A stretch of DNA of 64,000 bases. Origin: Morella rubra. Taxonomy: Eukaryota; Streptophyta; Magnoliopsida; Fagales; Myricaceae. Below are positions 49,260 to 60,931 of this stretch, piece after piece. The notes below the pieces were generated by a model. It saw only the letters and a program-made list of their open reading frames with translations. It was not told where the DNA came from and searched no databases. The position numbers and the translations under genes are program-made. The stretch lies in the NCBI GenBank assembly GCA_003952965.2, contig CM025853.1, positions 30,787,401 to 30,851,400 on the forward strand. Direction: 5' to 3'. The number at the start of each line of letters is the position of its first letter. The first letter of the stretch is position 1.

Positions 49260-52010
49260 GGACACAAACAGTACTCTGATCAGCTCTCTGGTAGACTGTG
49301 TCTCCGAAACAAACACTCCAAATTTTCTGCCTCTCTATCTCCTAGGATTCAAACGCAAAATTTCACCAAGCTTAAAGAAGACACCGCCAAAGCAAGGATT
49401 TGAAAGAAAAATGAAAGACGCGCGGAGATGAAACTAAAAGGCTCTTCGTCTTCTTAGAAAATAACGGAAAAGAAAAGGTTCTTTGTTTTTGAGTCCGGTT
49501 TGTCATCAGCTCCAACGATATATATCTCGATGCATCTACCATGAATGATGTCCAATGTAATAAAATAATGGGGTTCTGCAAACTGCGGAGCTGTACATGA
49601 AATTCCATGGCGATTGCATTACATAGTCTGCTCTCTCTGTCTCTTTCTCTAAAGTCAACTGTATTCGTTTAAGAAAAGAAAATCCAGTTGGACTGCGCGT
49701 TGGATTCCACTAAGCACGTCAACCTATATGTATAATATTATAATCCGCTGTAAAAATAATAATAAATATAAATTTTCTTTTATTTTTATTTTTTGAAGTC
49801 AGTTCATCAATCCGCTCTTCCCCTCTTAGCAACCATTATCTCCTCTACATCCAAAGATTGCTCACAAAAAAAAAAAAAGGAATTTTATTCATGTAGTTGA
49901 ATAAAAGCAAGAAACACCAATAAAATTCTGCAAAAATTGAACTTTTCAAACAAGATTTTCCTGTGGGATTACAATCGGTGATTCAGGGATTAAAAAAAAA
50001 GAAAATCAACCGACTAAAAATGTAAAGGAAATGCAGGAAGCAGAGAAACAGATATTTTTCTTAATTTTTTTTTTTATAAACAAAATTAATTTACTAGGAA
50101 TTGATAGAACAATTAGAAAACATTTGTATCCCCCATTAACTCCTACGATTTATTTCACTTTCTTTTTCCTTATTTTATAATTATTTTGTTTATTCTTGCT
50201 TAACTTGATTCTCCATTTATACTTGCAAAATTCATAGTTTTATATAAGGTGTCTTGCGCCTTTTGAGATTTACGTAGGACAGGTTATTTTTATACGCGGA
50301 TTTATAAACAAACGGTTTTTTTGTTTAGAGTGAAATTTTTGCTCCATGACTTGTGTATGATGTTGTATTCCATCACTTGCTTCAGATATGGATGTCTCAG
50401 AGTCAAAACTTGGGCTTCTCAACTTACCCTCTCAGGACTAACTCCTCCACGCTTTGTTTTTGTCTTCCCCCATCAGATTTGCAATCAATTCCGATTTGTT
50501 TTTTTCCGACCACTTGACCTGAAATCCTTCCCCCACGCAATTTTCTTTATTCAAACAAAAGCATTGCAGAGACTATTTAATTTGGGAGTTAAGAGGTTAT
50601 CGCTTCGGTTGACCAAAACCAAATTTTAAAACAAACCACAAAGCAACACACACAAGGTAGCTTCGTGGATTTAGGAACTCAAGAACTATTTTTTCGTGGG
50701 TAGTAACCTATTACAGTCAACTGTGGGAGCTGATCACTGCGAAAGATCTTAGGATTTTCCTCGTCGCCGTGACAGAAAGAAGTCTATGTCTCTCTCGGTT
50801 TTGAAAATCTTTGTTTCATTCAATTTCGGATTACATGGGTCGCCAAAATCATATTTTCCCAGCGTCATCCTTCTGGCGGGTAAAGTTTTGGATTGATTGT
50901 CAGGAATCAGAAGAAACGACGCAGCTCAGGAAGTATACCCAGAGTACGATTATGTTCAACTACTAAGAGAGCAATTCTTTAATGTAAGAGGTGTGTTTCA
51001 TGCCTATCGTCGTTACGGCTGTATGATGCATTTGCAAAACTTATATACAAGATTGTGTACATTTATGAGATGGGCAATCTATTAATGTCTGATTTTATAC
51101 CAGAAGCTTGATCAGGGCAGCACAACGACCGACAGTGCCAACATGGCTGCCACATTTAACGTAAAAGAAACAAAAAAGAAAGTCAAAGAAGTTGTCTCAA
51201 AAACAGAGTACTTGTTCATCCACCGAATGGAAAAGAAATTAAGAAAAATACTAACCGAGCATCTTCAATTATAATTGTCTATTTCCACGAAGTTGTGGCA
51301 TGTTTTTTAAGTCGTATCCCAAATCAACTTGCAGAAAATATAAGAAGATGGACGACGTTTGATCGTTAAGACGCGTACCGTGTGTTCACCATTTTATTCT
51401 TAGTTTTTTTATTGCTTTCTTTCCCCTCAGCAAATAAGAAACACAAAACCAGACGAAAAGCAAAAACATTAGTCTCGATCCCTGTTTTTTTACCGTTCTA
51501 ATCGTATCTGACCGAATTTTTTCTTTCTCGAGTTGATAACTATCCATTTAATCAACTTCTTGTTTGATGAGTTATTTAATTTCTTACATGGGAGGCTTCT
51601 ATAACACTGCTAGAAAAAAACAATTAACAATCAAACTAATGGACTGCTCTGTGGAATATGAATGTTGTTGTGTCAATGGTGAAGGGGACAACCTATATAG
51701 GGTTGAAGATTTCAACTTTGTGCTTCTTTAATTGGCATATAAGTTTTGAGCAACCTGGGCTTGTTTTGATGCTTGATTTTTTGCTTCTGGAAATGGGTTC
51801 AAGGTTCTTATGGCCCTGGCTTGGATCCTATGAAATCGGGAGGGAATATCTGCAGAATAGAAGCCTCCTCTTCTTGGCCAATTTACTCAATAGGCGGTCT
51901 GCGGGGAGACGTTTCTGATTTCTATGATTTTGTAGGCAAGAAGCTGACTGTAGATAGAATGGTGAGGAAGAAAAGTTGACGCTGTTCACGATCAAGTACC
52001 AAATGCACCC
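49260..52010. other. Upstream region of UBK4, no gene seen
   Basis: Presumed promoter and AT-rich intergenic DNA. About 51120-51260 resembles sequence upstream of UBK3 (42895-43060), so the ancestral duplication unit included upstream DNA. No coding region is supported; short open frames lack domains. Confidence 0.5.
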
Positions 52011-53081
52011 CAGACTTACCACTCTCTCCACTAAGATAATAGAAAATATTTGTTTTTTCTTGTAAAGAAGCTGCCCGATGGCCTGTGACAAAGAGATTAG
52101 ATTATCCTAAAGGCTGAACCTCAACCTTTATGGGCTTAGTTATCCTGAGATTGATGGTACACGATTAGCCCTTTATTCTGAAGTTAACTGCATCTACTTT
52201 CAATTGGGAGCACACCCTTTTATGCATTGTGGGCTGGGCTGGGCTGGGCTGGGCGCGTTTGGATTTGGGTTGGGCTGGGCAGGCTAAGGGGGTTGGGCTG
52301 GGCAGGTTAAGGGGGCGGCCTAGACTAAATGGACTACAATAATTATTAAAAAATAAAATAAAATTGGACCATTTGCAGAGGCCAATTGGGGCGGTGCCCT
52401 AGTTGGCCCCCTGGTTTCACCTGTGGTCGAACTCAAACGGCCCCGATCTACGCAGTAACCAACTTCTGGCATAATGTAGATGATGTGTGTGGATTCACGT
52501 GCCCCACGCGATGCAAGTGGATCTCGCGCGTCGAGCTTTCTGGTCGACATTGACGGCTCCTTCGCCTCCCATGAAGTGCCACTCTCCCTAGGACCGGTCT
52601 TTGCGGCTCCTATCCTCCCCCTCTTGGCTATGGACCTCCTCCAACAGCCACCATGCGCCGCTCCTCCCCCAATAACTCCAGTTCAGACCTAACCAGTATC
52701 TTCTCGTTTTAGTCTGCTGCTTATGTCAGCTATTTGCATGTTTGGGCTTACCTATAGTATGCTTGTGTCTATACGTAGTTTTTATAGTTGGCATTTGCAT
52801 TTGAAGTATTCTAAGGGAGCAAGATCGACACTATGTCCGTCCTTCCTTCAACGGCAATTGCTACTACCTTGTGTAGTGGTTATTACTTTTTATGGGTTTT
52901 CACGCCCATTTCTCGTGGGTCTCCCCGCTATTAGTGGGCCTTGGGTCCCATTTGCTATGAGCTTGCCCACAACACCCCCGAGGACCTTGAGTCCTCAAGA
53001 CTTCGGGCCTTTAGACTTGTTGCTGATCCTTTGGGTCATTTCCGTTATAAGTTTTCAACTGTAAATTTGATTAAAAAAAAA
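52011..53081 (+). mobile_element. Retroposed insertion with poly-A end and 17-bp target-site duplication
   Basis: The 17-mer AAGTACCAAATGCACCC occurs exactly at 51994-52010 and 53082-53098. Between them lie 1,071 bases ending in TTGATT plus an A-run, the hallmark of LINE-mediated target-primed insertion in plus orientation. The interior has GGGCTGGGCT repeats (about 52230-52310) and no protein domain I recognise. It could be a 5'-truncated LINE 3' end or a retroposed transcript. Confidence 0.82.
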
Positions 53082-53106
53082 AAGTACCAAATGCACCCTC
53101 TAAGAG

Positions 53107-53777
53107 AAGTAGCGGAAGGAGGGGGGCCAAGATTTTGAAAAGTGCCTCCTCCCCCTTTGCCTATATACTAATTTTTGACAAAATATATACTTGGCCTCTC
53201 AAAATTTTCAAAAGTTTCCCTTCAAACCATTTTTTAGCCTCTTAAAAGTTGAAATACAAATTTTGCCCTTGAATATTGAACAATAATTTTTAGTTTGAAC
53301 GAATTTTAAAAACACATTGAATAGGACTAAAAAATTTTGAGATTCAAATTAAATCTTCAAAAATCTAAAATTTTTCTTTAAAACTCTAACTTTTGAATAG
53401 TTAAAAGTTATGACAGTTAAAAATACATTTATTTTAAAAATAGAGAAGATGACTGTTTTCTCCTCTTAATATTTTCAAACTCTTTCTTATTTATATCTAC
53501 TTTGTATTATTTCTATGAGTGTCTTTACAGCATATATAGTCAATATACTAAGTGAAGATATAAAATCTTTATTTACAAATTATGATTATTAATTAATATA
53601 AACTTATGCTATGTATTCTTAAGTCAAGAAAACTTTTGAGAATATTTTTCATAATTTGAGTTGTATTTATTCAAAAATTTTCATATTTTATATAAAAAAC
53701 ATATAATATAAAAAATATATTATAATATTATTTTGGCCCTCCTAAAGATAAATTCCTAGCTCCTAGCTCCGCTGCTG
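53107..53777. mobile_element. hAT-like non-autonomous DNA element
   Basis: The left end AAGTAGCGGAAGGAG and the inverse of the right end, CAGCAGCGGAGCTAGG, resemble each other and the CAGNGGCGGA-type ends of plant hAT elements. Flanking octamers TCTAAGAG (53099-53106) and TGTAAGAG (53778-53785) match at 7 of 8, as expected for an 8-bp hAT duplication. The 671-base interior is AT-rich and non-coding. Confidence 0.68.
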
Positions 53778-53785
53778 TGTAAGAG

Positions 53786-54130
53786 TAAAATGCTCCTGTG
53801 GGTTTCCTTTGAAACTTCATAGCACAGGTACTAAAACAGTTCACTGAGTCAACCCAACTTTCATTTAACTATGATTCTCTGAATATGTGAAAGGCACTTA
53901 GGAAAAAAAAAAATAAGAATATGTGAAAGGCATTTGACCAGAAAAAAAAAAATAAAGAAGAAAAAGCAAATAAAATTGATGGTATTGACTATCATATACA
54001 ACGTGTCACCGTGGATCTTTCTTGCTTCCCTGCCTCTGGGAAATATTGATGGTGTTGTGAGTCTTGCCAATCAGAACCAAAGTTATAAACGAGTAAGGTA
54101 TATAACTGAAAAGAAAGAAAAGGACAGATT
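53786..54130. other. 3' flank of UBK5
   Basis: Non-coding, with several A-runs. It contains a tandem repeat of AATATGTGAAAGGCA (about 53881 and 53918). Confidence 0.5.
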
Positions 54131-57100
54131 TCAGTGCTTGTCCCGCCACTGCTGAATGGCACTTCGAAGAGAATGGTTGGGCACAAGACGGTGGTGTTCA
54201 AGCTTAAGCTTTGTCGTCGGTGAAGTATCATGACCACTTTCCAGCCATTTTCGCAAAGCCTCAGCTTCATAAGTATAGCCATCAGCCGCCACATGTGGAT
54301 CTCTCATGATTTCCTGCAAAATTGTAAATAAAGAATATGCGTAAAAGTAGGATTATGGCAGTAAAGAGTTTCTAAGCTACATGCCTCGGAAGATGTTTGC
54401 CAATGAACTGATAAGTACAGAAGTTATTACTAGCTTATCAGTGGCAGTCACAGATCTTTTCTAAGAGGAAGATGAGAACTTATTGAAACGAGAAAATCCT
54501 AGATGAGTAATATTGACGGGTATGAAAAAATGTACCAAGTTAATTCAACTCGAATGTGCACCGTGAAGGCTAAAATTTAAGAAGACCATGCGCATACAGA
54601 GCGGCCACCAAAAAGTGATTACTCAGCTTCTCGCCCGGTCACCCTGCTATAGCGCTTTCAAGATTTAAGGTGGGGAGGTATTATATGTAAACTTTGAGGC
54701 TCTCTCTTCCCCCCTACTGTATTACAAGTTAAGAGAAACATTTCAGAATGCTTAAGAATTCATATATCTATCGATCAAATGACATGTTCTTTGTCCTGGT
54801 GGAGGGTCTGTCTGATTGTGGATTTTGGATTCAGTACTGGGTTACATAACTAACATTAAAGAACAAAACCAAGAAATAAAAAACTTACCCGGGAGAGGGG
54901 ACAAAAAAGATATGGAGGAGGTCCACGAGGCTCTTCAGATCCCGACCTGATTAAGGATGAGCCTCCACATGAAGCCCTCATTGGTACAAGTACTTTCCAG
55001 ACCTCTGATGCAAGGTCTGGCCTGCTCTTTTGCAAAGGAGCACAACACCTCAATGCCAAGCAAGCCAACTGTTCAGCATGCTCAAAAGGCCAATCTCCAG
55101 CCAGAGGATCGAGCAGCTCTTTCAACTTACTAGCATCTAATGCATATTTCACGTCCTTTGTTATTCTTAAGGCTGGCCTTCCTGTTAACAGCTGCAGCAA
55201 TATGATTCCAAATGAATAAACATCTGACTTTAAAGTAAGCTCTCCCGTGGAAAGGAACTCAGGATCCATGTAGGCAAAAGTGCCTAGTCTCGTGTTCTTG
55301 GAACTTTGATCATAAGGTACAAGATGACAGATTCCAAAGTCACAGAGTTTGCTACAGAAGTTGGCATCAAGGAGGACATTGGCGGGTGTCAAATCACCAT
55401 GTACTATGCCAATAGGTTTGGAGGAATGAAGAAAGATGAGGACAGAGCACAACTCTGCAGCTATGCTTATTCGAGTTTGCCATGACAATGGGGGAGTGTT
55501 GTCCTTGCATCTGAGTCGATCTTCAAGGCTTCCCTTGGGGAGATACTCATAGATGAGAGCACAAGCTTCTTGGCCGGATCCAATTAGTGTGACAAGATTG
55601 GGATGCCTCAACTTACTCAGTATATCAATCTGAAATACATCCAACTAACGTGAGGTAATGTGGATACAATTAGTATGCAGATATGGATCTATTTTTTTTA
55701 TCGGATAAATGCAAAATCAGTCCCTGTGGTATATGCGAAGATCGAATTAATCCTCGTGATAACAAAATCATAAAATTAGTCCCTCTAGTTCCACTTTCAT
55801 TTGCCTTTGGTCCTTTATCAAGGATTGATTTTACGCTTTTATTATCACGAGGACTAATTCGATTTTTGCGTATATCACAGGGATTGATTTTGTATTTATT
55901 CCTTTTCTTATCCTAGGTGTTAAAAGTAGAGAGCATAAAATAATTATGATAATGGTATTAGCTTATGGATACATCATGAAGAAAGTAATTTGTGACAAGA
56001 ATTTCTAACCAAAATGTATGCTAGTCAATCAATTAATTTTACATTTCTATTGGATAGCCATCGAATTAGATAACTACACACTAGAAACCTATACTCTTTG
56101 TCAAACTGAAAAACCATACCCTAGGATTTGATAGGTAACAAAACCTGCAAGTTGGTTACAATCCTGGTAAGTTAGATTTTCATCATCTCGATATCAAATT
56201 AATGCACCTAATGAACATGATTTTGAAATATTGGTTCAACTGTTTATCATTGTAATACGAAAGTCTGGAGCCATCCTACCTCACGTTGTAATCCCAAGGG
56301 TGCTTGCAAACCATGATGGTGTAGCATCTTTATTGCCACCTGGGTGTGACGCAATAGACCTTTATAAATGCTCCCATACCTTCCTTCCCCAGTTTTGAGT
56401 GAGGGATCAAAGTTTTGAGTTGCTTCCTTAATCTCTGTGTATGAGAAATCAGAGAAGAATTGAGGCATGTACATGCTGGAGACCTCTCCTTTTTTTCTTC
56501 CCATCTGTTGAGCTACTTTTAGTGCATTATCACGCTCTATCTGCACCTCATCCCGTTCATTTTTGTAATTTTGCAACAGTTCCATGGCAGAGGTAATTCT
56601 CAGCTCCAAACCTTTTACAATGTTATCAGATTCTGCAATTTGCGTCTCTAGCAATGATTTGTTATCTTGGAAAATGCGGAGTTCTTCCCTGACTTCATCT
56701 TTCTGTTTCTTCATCCTTTCAATTTTTTCTTTCACTTCACCTAGTGCTTTCTCTATTTCTCTTCGTTCTTTCGACTCCTCAGCATATAATCTTTGCAACA
56801 CCTTAGCCTGTACATTGGCAGTTGGCAATTGTGTTGAGGAATTAGCAGAGTTCTCAAAGTTTAGAATAAAAGAAGGTAAAGGTACAATAAAAGAAAAGGA
56901 GAAATAGATGGAGAAAAACAAATGGAAATATGAGATACAAGGTGGTTAGACCTTCAACGGCTGAATCTACTATACACAAAACCAGACATGATTACATCTT
57001 AATTGAATACCTTCACTAGTTGCATATTATATGCTCTTTATGGGACCAGTAACTTGCTCTTCTTGCAGATGGAATTAAACAACACTATGATAGCCTCTTA

Positions 57101-60100
57101 TTATGCATAAACCAAAATTTACGAACAAATGTTTTCATAATATACTACTGTCTCCCCATCAAACTCAAGATAGAAGCTTGAGCGTTGAGGAAAATGGCAA
57201 GTTTGGACTGTAAGAATAAAATAAGTGTCCTTTCTGAAGTGTGCGCTTGCGTCAGTTGAGCAAAGCCTGACAAGTGAAAAAGTCCCGAACAGATGCTCAA
57301 GAATGCTATCAAATGATCGATTAGATGAGGGCCTGAAGGCAAACAGGTTGGAAAGGCCGAAGCAAAATTTTAACAACCTTCATGTTGGAGCATGAGTAGA
57401 AATCAATCTATCCGAAAACGGAATCCAAAGCTGCTCTAGAGGACAAGAGGAGCAAGAGCATTAGTGGACACGCCCAGTGGTGGCTGGAAATCAACCTAGT
57501 TGACAGAAAGCATCACATTGGCATACAAGGTGCCAGTGTTAGGAGTACATGTGACTGGAAAAGACACAAGATTCCTTCCAACATGTGTGAAAGAGTAAAA
57601 GAGAAAGAAAATAAACATTTGATGGGGTTTGTATTAGAGACTTGCGTCTACTGTACATAAAACTCAAGAGGGCTATATCTTTACTAAACAATTTATGTGG
57701 TATCTATCATAACGTAGATACCCACACAACTAATAAAATCACAGTCACACTATATTGTGCAAAACTGGGATAACCTGTTATGTTGCATTATTGGAAGAAA
57801 TTCCACGCACAGTTTAGCGGGATTTTGTTCACCTTGCAATCCTAATTGTGGTTAAGTGTTTAATTAGTTATACAAATGCTTTGTGCAATGTAGTGAAAAA
57901 TAAAAAAAATCTTCTTAAAATCCTCCTTGGCTGATATATCTCTATTCATACGTAATTTGTACGCAAAAGAAATAATAGAGAACTAGAACTTTACCCTTTG
58001 AGCAGCCTTAATAGCATCTTTTTCAGCTTTTCCATGCCTAGTTGCCTCTTGAAGTGCTTCGTGCCTTTCATCTTTAGCCTCTGCCATGGATTTTTGGAGT
58101 TTAGCATAAAGAGTATCATCCACTATTTTCCATTCCTGCAAGAATACGCGCCAGAATGAAGTTTTGAACTCTTGCCATATAGTTTGGGTCAATGAAGCAG
58201 CATACATCATTAGTGCTAACAGGACAGGTGACATGCTTTTTGTAGCTTAAAACCTGAACCCGAAACCCAGAACACACACATGCTCCATTAACAGAAATGT
58301 CTCACTGTGGAAGTTATGCACATACCAATACACTGAGAGGGGATGACTGACGCTGATTCTCTTTGGATTCAGGAGCAGAGCTTGACTCTAATCCATTCTC
58401 AACCTGCTCAATCCTCAGAGATGGAATTGTATCTATGCCAACCTCTTGATATGGAGGGCAGGTTGAATAAACTGAGCCAGGAGTATACCTCCTTGAAAAC
58501 CTACCCCATTCGTCAGAACTCCCTTGTACATCCAACCTGCTCCTTGGGGTAGAGTAATCTTCAATACGGTTAACAGAGGAAATGTCTTCTCTGCAGCTTC
58601 CTCTAAAAAAACCACTGTTGAATGACTCTTGGTCTGGATTGATGGGAATTATACCATTGTATTGCCCCACGGACAATAATTGCAAGTCCATTGATGGTCC
58701 GACTTTAGTGTTTTGACTTGCTTGCGGCAACGAGGATCTGACCTCTCCAGTATCCCCATTTAAGCTATGCTCCCTGTATTTGATATGGTACTTGAGTTAG
58801 TCATTACCTCGGAATTAAAGTTGAATGGAATTAACTTGGGTTGGTAGTCTTGGATTGTCAAAATTAATTGTTGGTTCAAAATTTTTAAAGCTATCCAGAA
58901 GGAAAAGTTTTTTGCAAATTGAAGTATACCATGTCTTTTAATAAAAAAAACCCATCAAGCATCTCGTAGCCATAAATATATATCATGCAGGCAGTTGTTG
59001 AAAAGCTTAGAACTTTCTCCTTTGGCAATCACTGTGAAAATTTCAGAATCCCAGAAATCATCTGACCTGGTGTGGATAAGGTGCCCCTTGCAGACAAATT
59101 TAATGCTACAGGAAATAGGTGCTTGTAGGCACACATAGATGGCTTTCTTAGACTTGAGGTCCATCGGTTTCCTGCAACGTTAATCATTAGGGTGAGCAAC
59201 CTCAGCGTATTGGTACCCATACAAGTTTCAATTATGTGAATCATAGTAAACAATTGACTTAGGACAAGTCATTTTTTCAGAAAAACCATCATAGAAGCTG
59301 GTGAATATCAAACCATAGGATACTTAATCATCTTGAAAATAATATAGTACAAAACAATCCATCGTTTTGAACGCGTTTGTTCAAACATGGAAGCTTCTTG
59401 GAAATACCTTAATAACAACATAGATAACATCTTTTTATCGCAAACTACAAAAATTAAGTTATTGGCCACTGAGCCTTTGGCTCGGCGGCATCTTTTCCCT
59501 TTAGGGAAGTGCAGTACTGATATTCTATGCCCCTCACCTAAAGGCATGTCCTGCCTTTGATCCAATTGCCTAGAAAAAAGAAAAAGAAAAGCTTATTTAG
59601 CTATTGAAATGAAACAATCAATTAAATGTGACTAGTTAGTGTAGGATTTCCCAAGGCCAGAACAAACATGCAGCTCTTCTTGCCTCTGGTGCATTGAATT
59701 ATTCCTGACCGTTATAGATTAATTTCTCAGTCAATTAAATTTGTGTGGGCAATTAAGATGGTTCTTCTTCAGTCTCCCCACAGTCTGATCCTTTCCCTTC
59801 ATCAACAGTTTCAGCTACACAGCCTGTATTCTCAAAACTCAACCCCCCTGTCATTCAAATGCTTTGTCGTCTTTGAAGGTCCACTGGATGTAAATGGAAC
59901 TAAAAGTCTACAAATGCTAAGTACATAAAACAGAGAATTGTAATACTCACTTTGCATAATGCTTGTCGGCTGCTGCTCCCATAACAAGCTCCCTGATCCC
60001 TACCTCGTAGATAAGTTTCACAATTCCCTTCTCAATACAGTCCATTTCAGTATGCAGTGTATCTGCTCGCGCCTACATTAGCATCAATACCAACAGGAAT

Positions 60101-60931
60101 CAAAGTCTGGCGGACATTCCAATCATCCATTTTTTAAGGACACTACGTTTCAACACTGGAAATGCAAAAAATCGAACTTTTGTGCTACTCACTGATCTAA
60201 CTTCCATGCTTATTCCGTATTATCTGAAACATTGTAAATTGACAACATTCCTATTGAGATGGTGGTAACATGCTATAACTATAGAGCGGTCCTCGTGGCT
60301 TCAAATTTGTAGCATATGTAAAAGATGAATTTATATGTGATTCTGGTACTGAAAATGTGGCTTGAGTTTTCTTGTCTAGTTCTTCAAACATCCCGGAAAC
60401 ACTGCATATAATCTAACAACCATGGGTGAGAAAACAGGAGAAGGTCAATACCCCGGCTTGGCGACAGATGGAAAGGTACTCCGTTAGGATATTTTGCGTA
60501 TTTTGCATCTGAATTTCCCGGTATGCGCTAACTTCTTGTTCATGCAGTGAGCTTGCAGGCCATCTCGTACCCACTGTCAACCAAGAAAAGATTAATAAAA
60601 TTCACCTAGTTAGATACTAAAAGCTGTGCGAGAAAATCTGGAAATAGCAAGAGAGAAGTGCTTTAACATTAGAATCCCCACGCAAGACCCATTGCTCATG
60701 CAATTTGGGATTTGCAAAATCTGATTGTATAGACGCGTTTTCCTATGTATTGCTTGTGATGCCTACATTTTTATCTGATACCGACTTACTGAAGGGAATC
60801 ATCTGTGCACGTTGATGGACGTGAATGATGCAAATCTTTTTTCCTCCAGAGTTGTGTAATGCCCATAACAGGATCGATTTGTTCTCTTTCACATTTTCTC
60901 CCAATGCAACATATAATGTATCTTCTTCCAT
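54131..60931 (-). CDS. UBK5: U-box domain-containing protein kinase, catalytic residues intact
   Basis: Nine exons: 60931-60790, 60573-60452, 60072-59951, 59171-59067, 58773-58326, 58135-57995, 56807-56280, 55629-54889, 54313-54131; 843 residues, in frame. USP-like domain (LYVALGENVKENK, ICIIHVHQRAQMIP, ELVMGAAADKHYAK), linker, coiled coil (about 365-470), kinase (GEGRYG, VAIK, Asp615 in HGDLTPAN, Asp633 in DFG, YMDPEF, SDVYSFGIILLQLLTGRPA) and U-box (CPLSR / EIMRDPHVAADGYTYE). Like UBK1 it keeps the catalytic Asp, the metal-binding Asn and DFG, so it should be an active non-RD kinase fused to a ligase. No ATG exists in frame upstream of MEEDTLYVA; the preceding codons still read like the family N-terminus (SPLPPITRL) but lead to a stop, so this copy probably lost 10 to 15 N-terminal residues or starts differently. 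The kinase exon is about 30 bases shorter than in UBK3, in the activation segment. Confidence 0.92.
55703..55902. mobile_element. Foldback MITE-like element in UBK5 intron 7
   Basis: A 200-base palindromic element. About 60 bases from the left end (GGATAAATGCAAAATCAGTC) match the inverse of the right end (GGAATAAATACAAAATCAATC) at roughly nine in ten positions, up to CTCGTGATAA. Flanks TTTTTTTATC (55693-55702) and TTTTCTTATC (55903-55912) match at 9 of 10, suggesting a 9-10 bp duplication as in Mutator-like elements. Confidence 0.8.

Noticed and set aside
57119..57376. 85-codon minus-strand frame in UBK5 intron 6
   Set aside because: It lies inside an intron of about 1.2 kb, has no splice signals that join UBK5 in frame and no recognised similarity.
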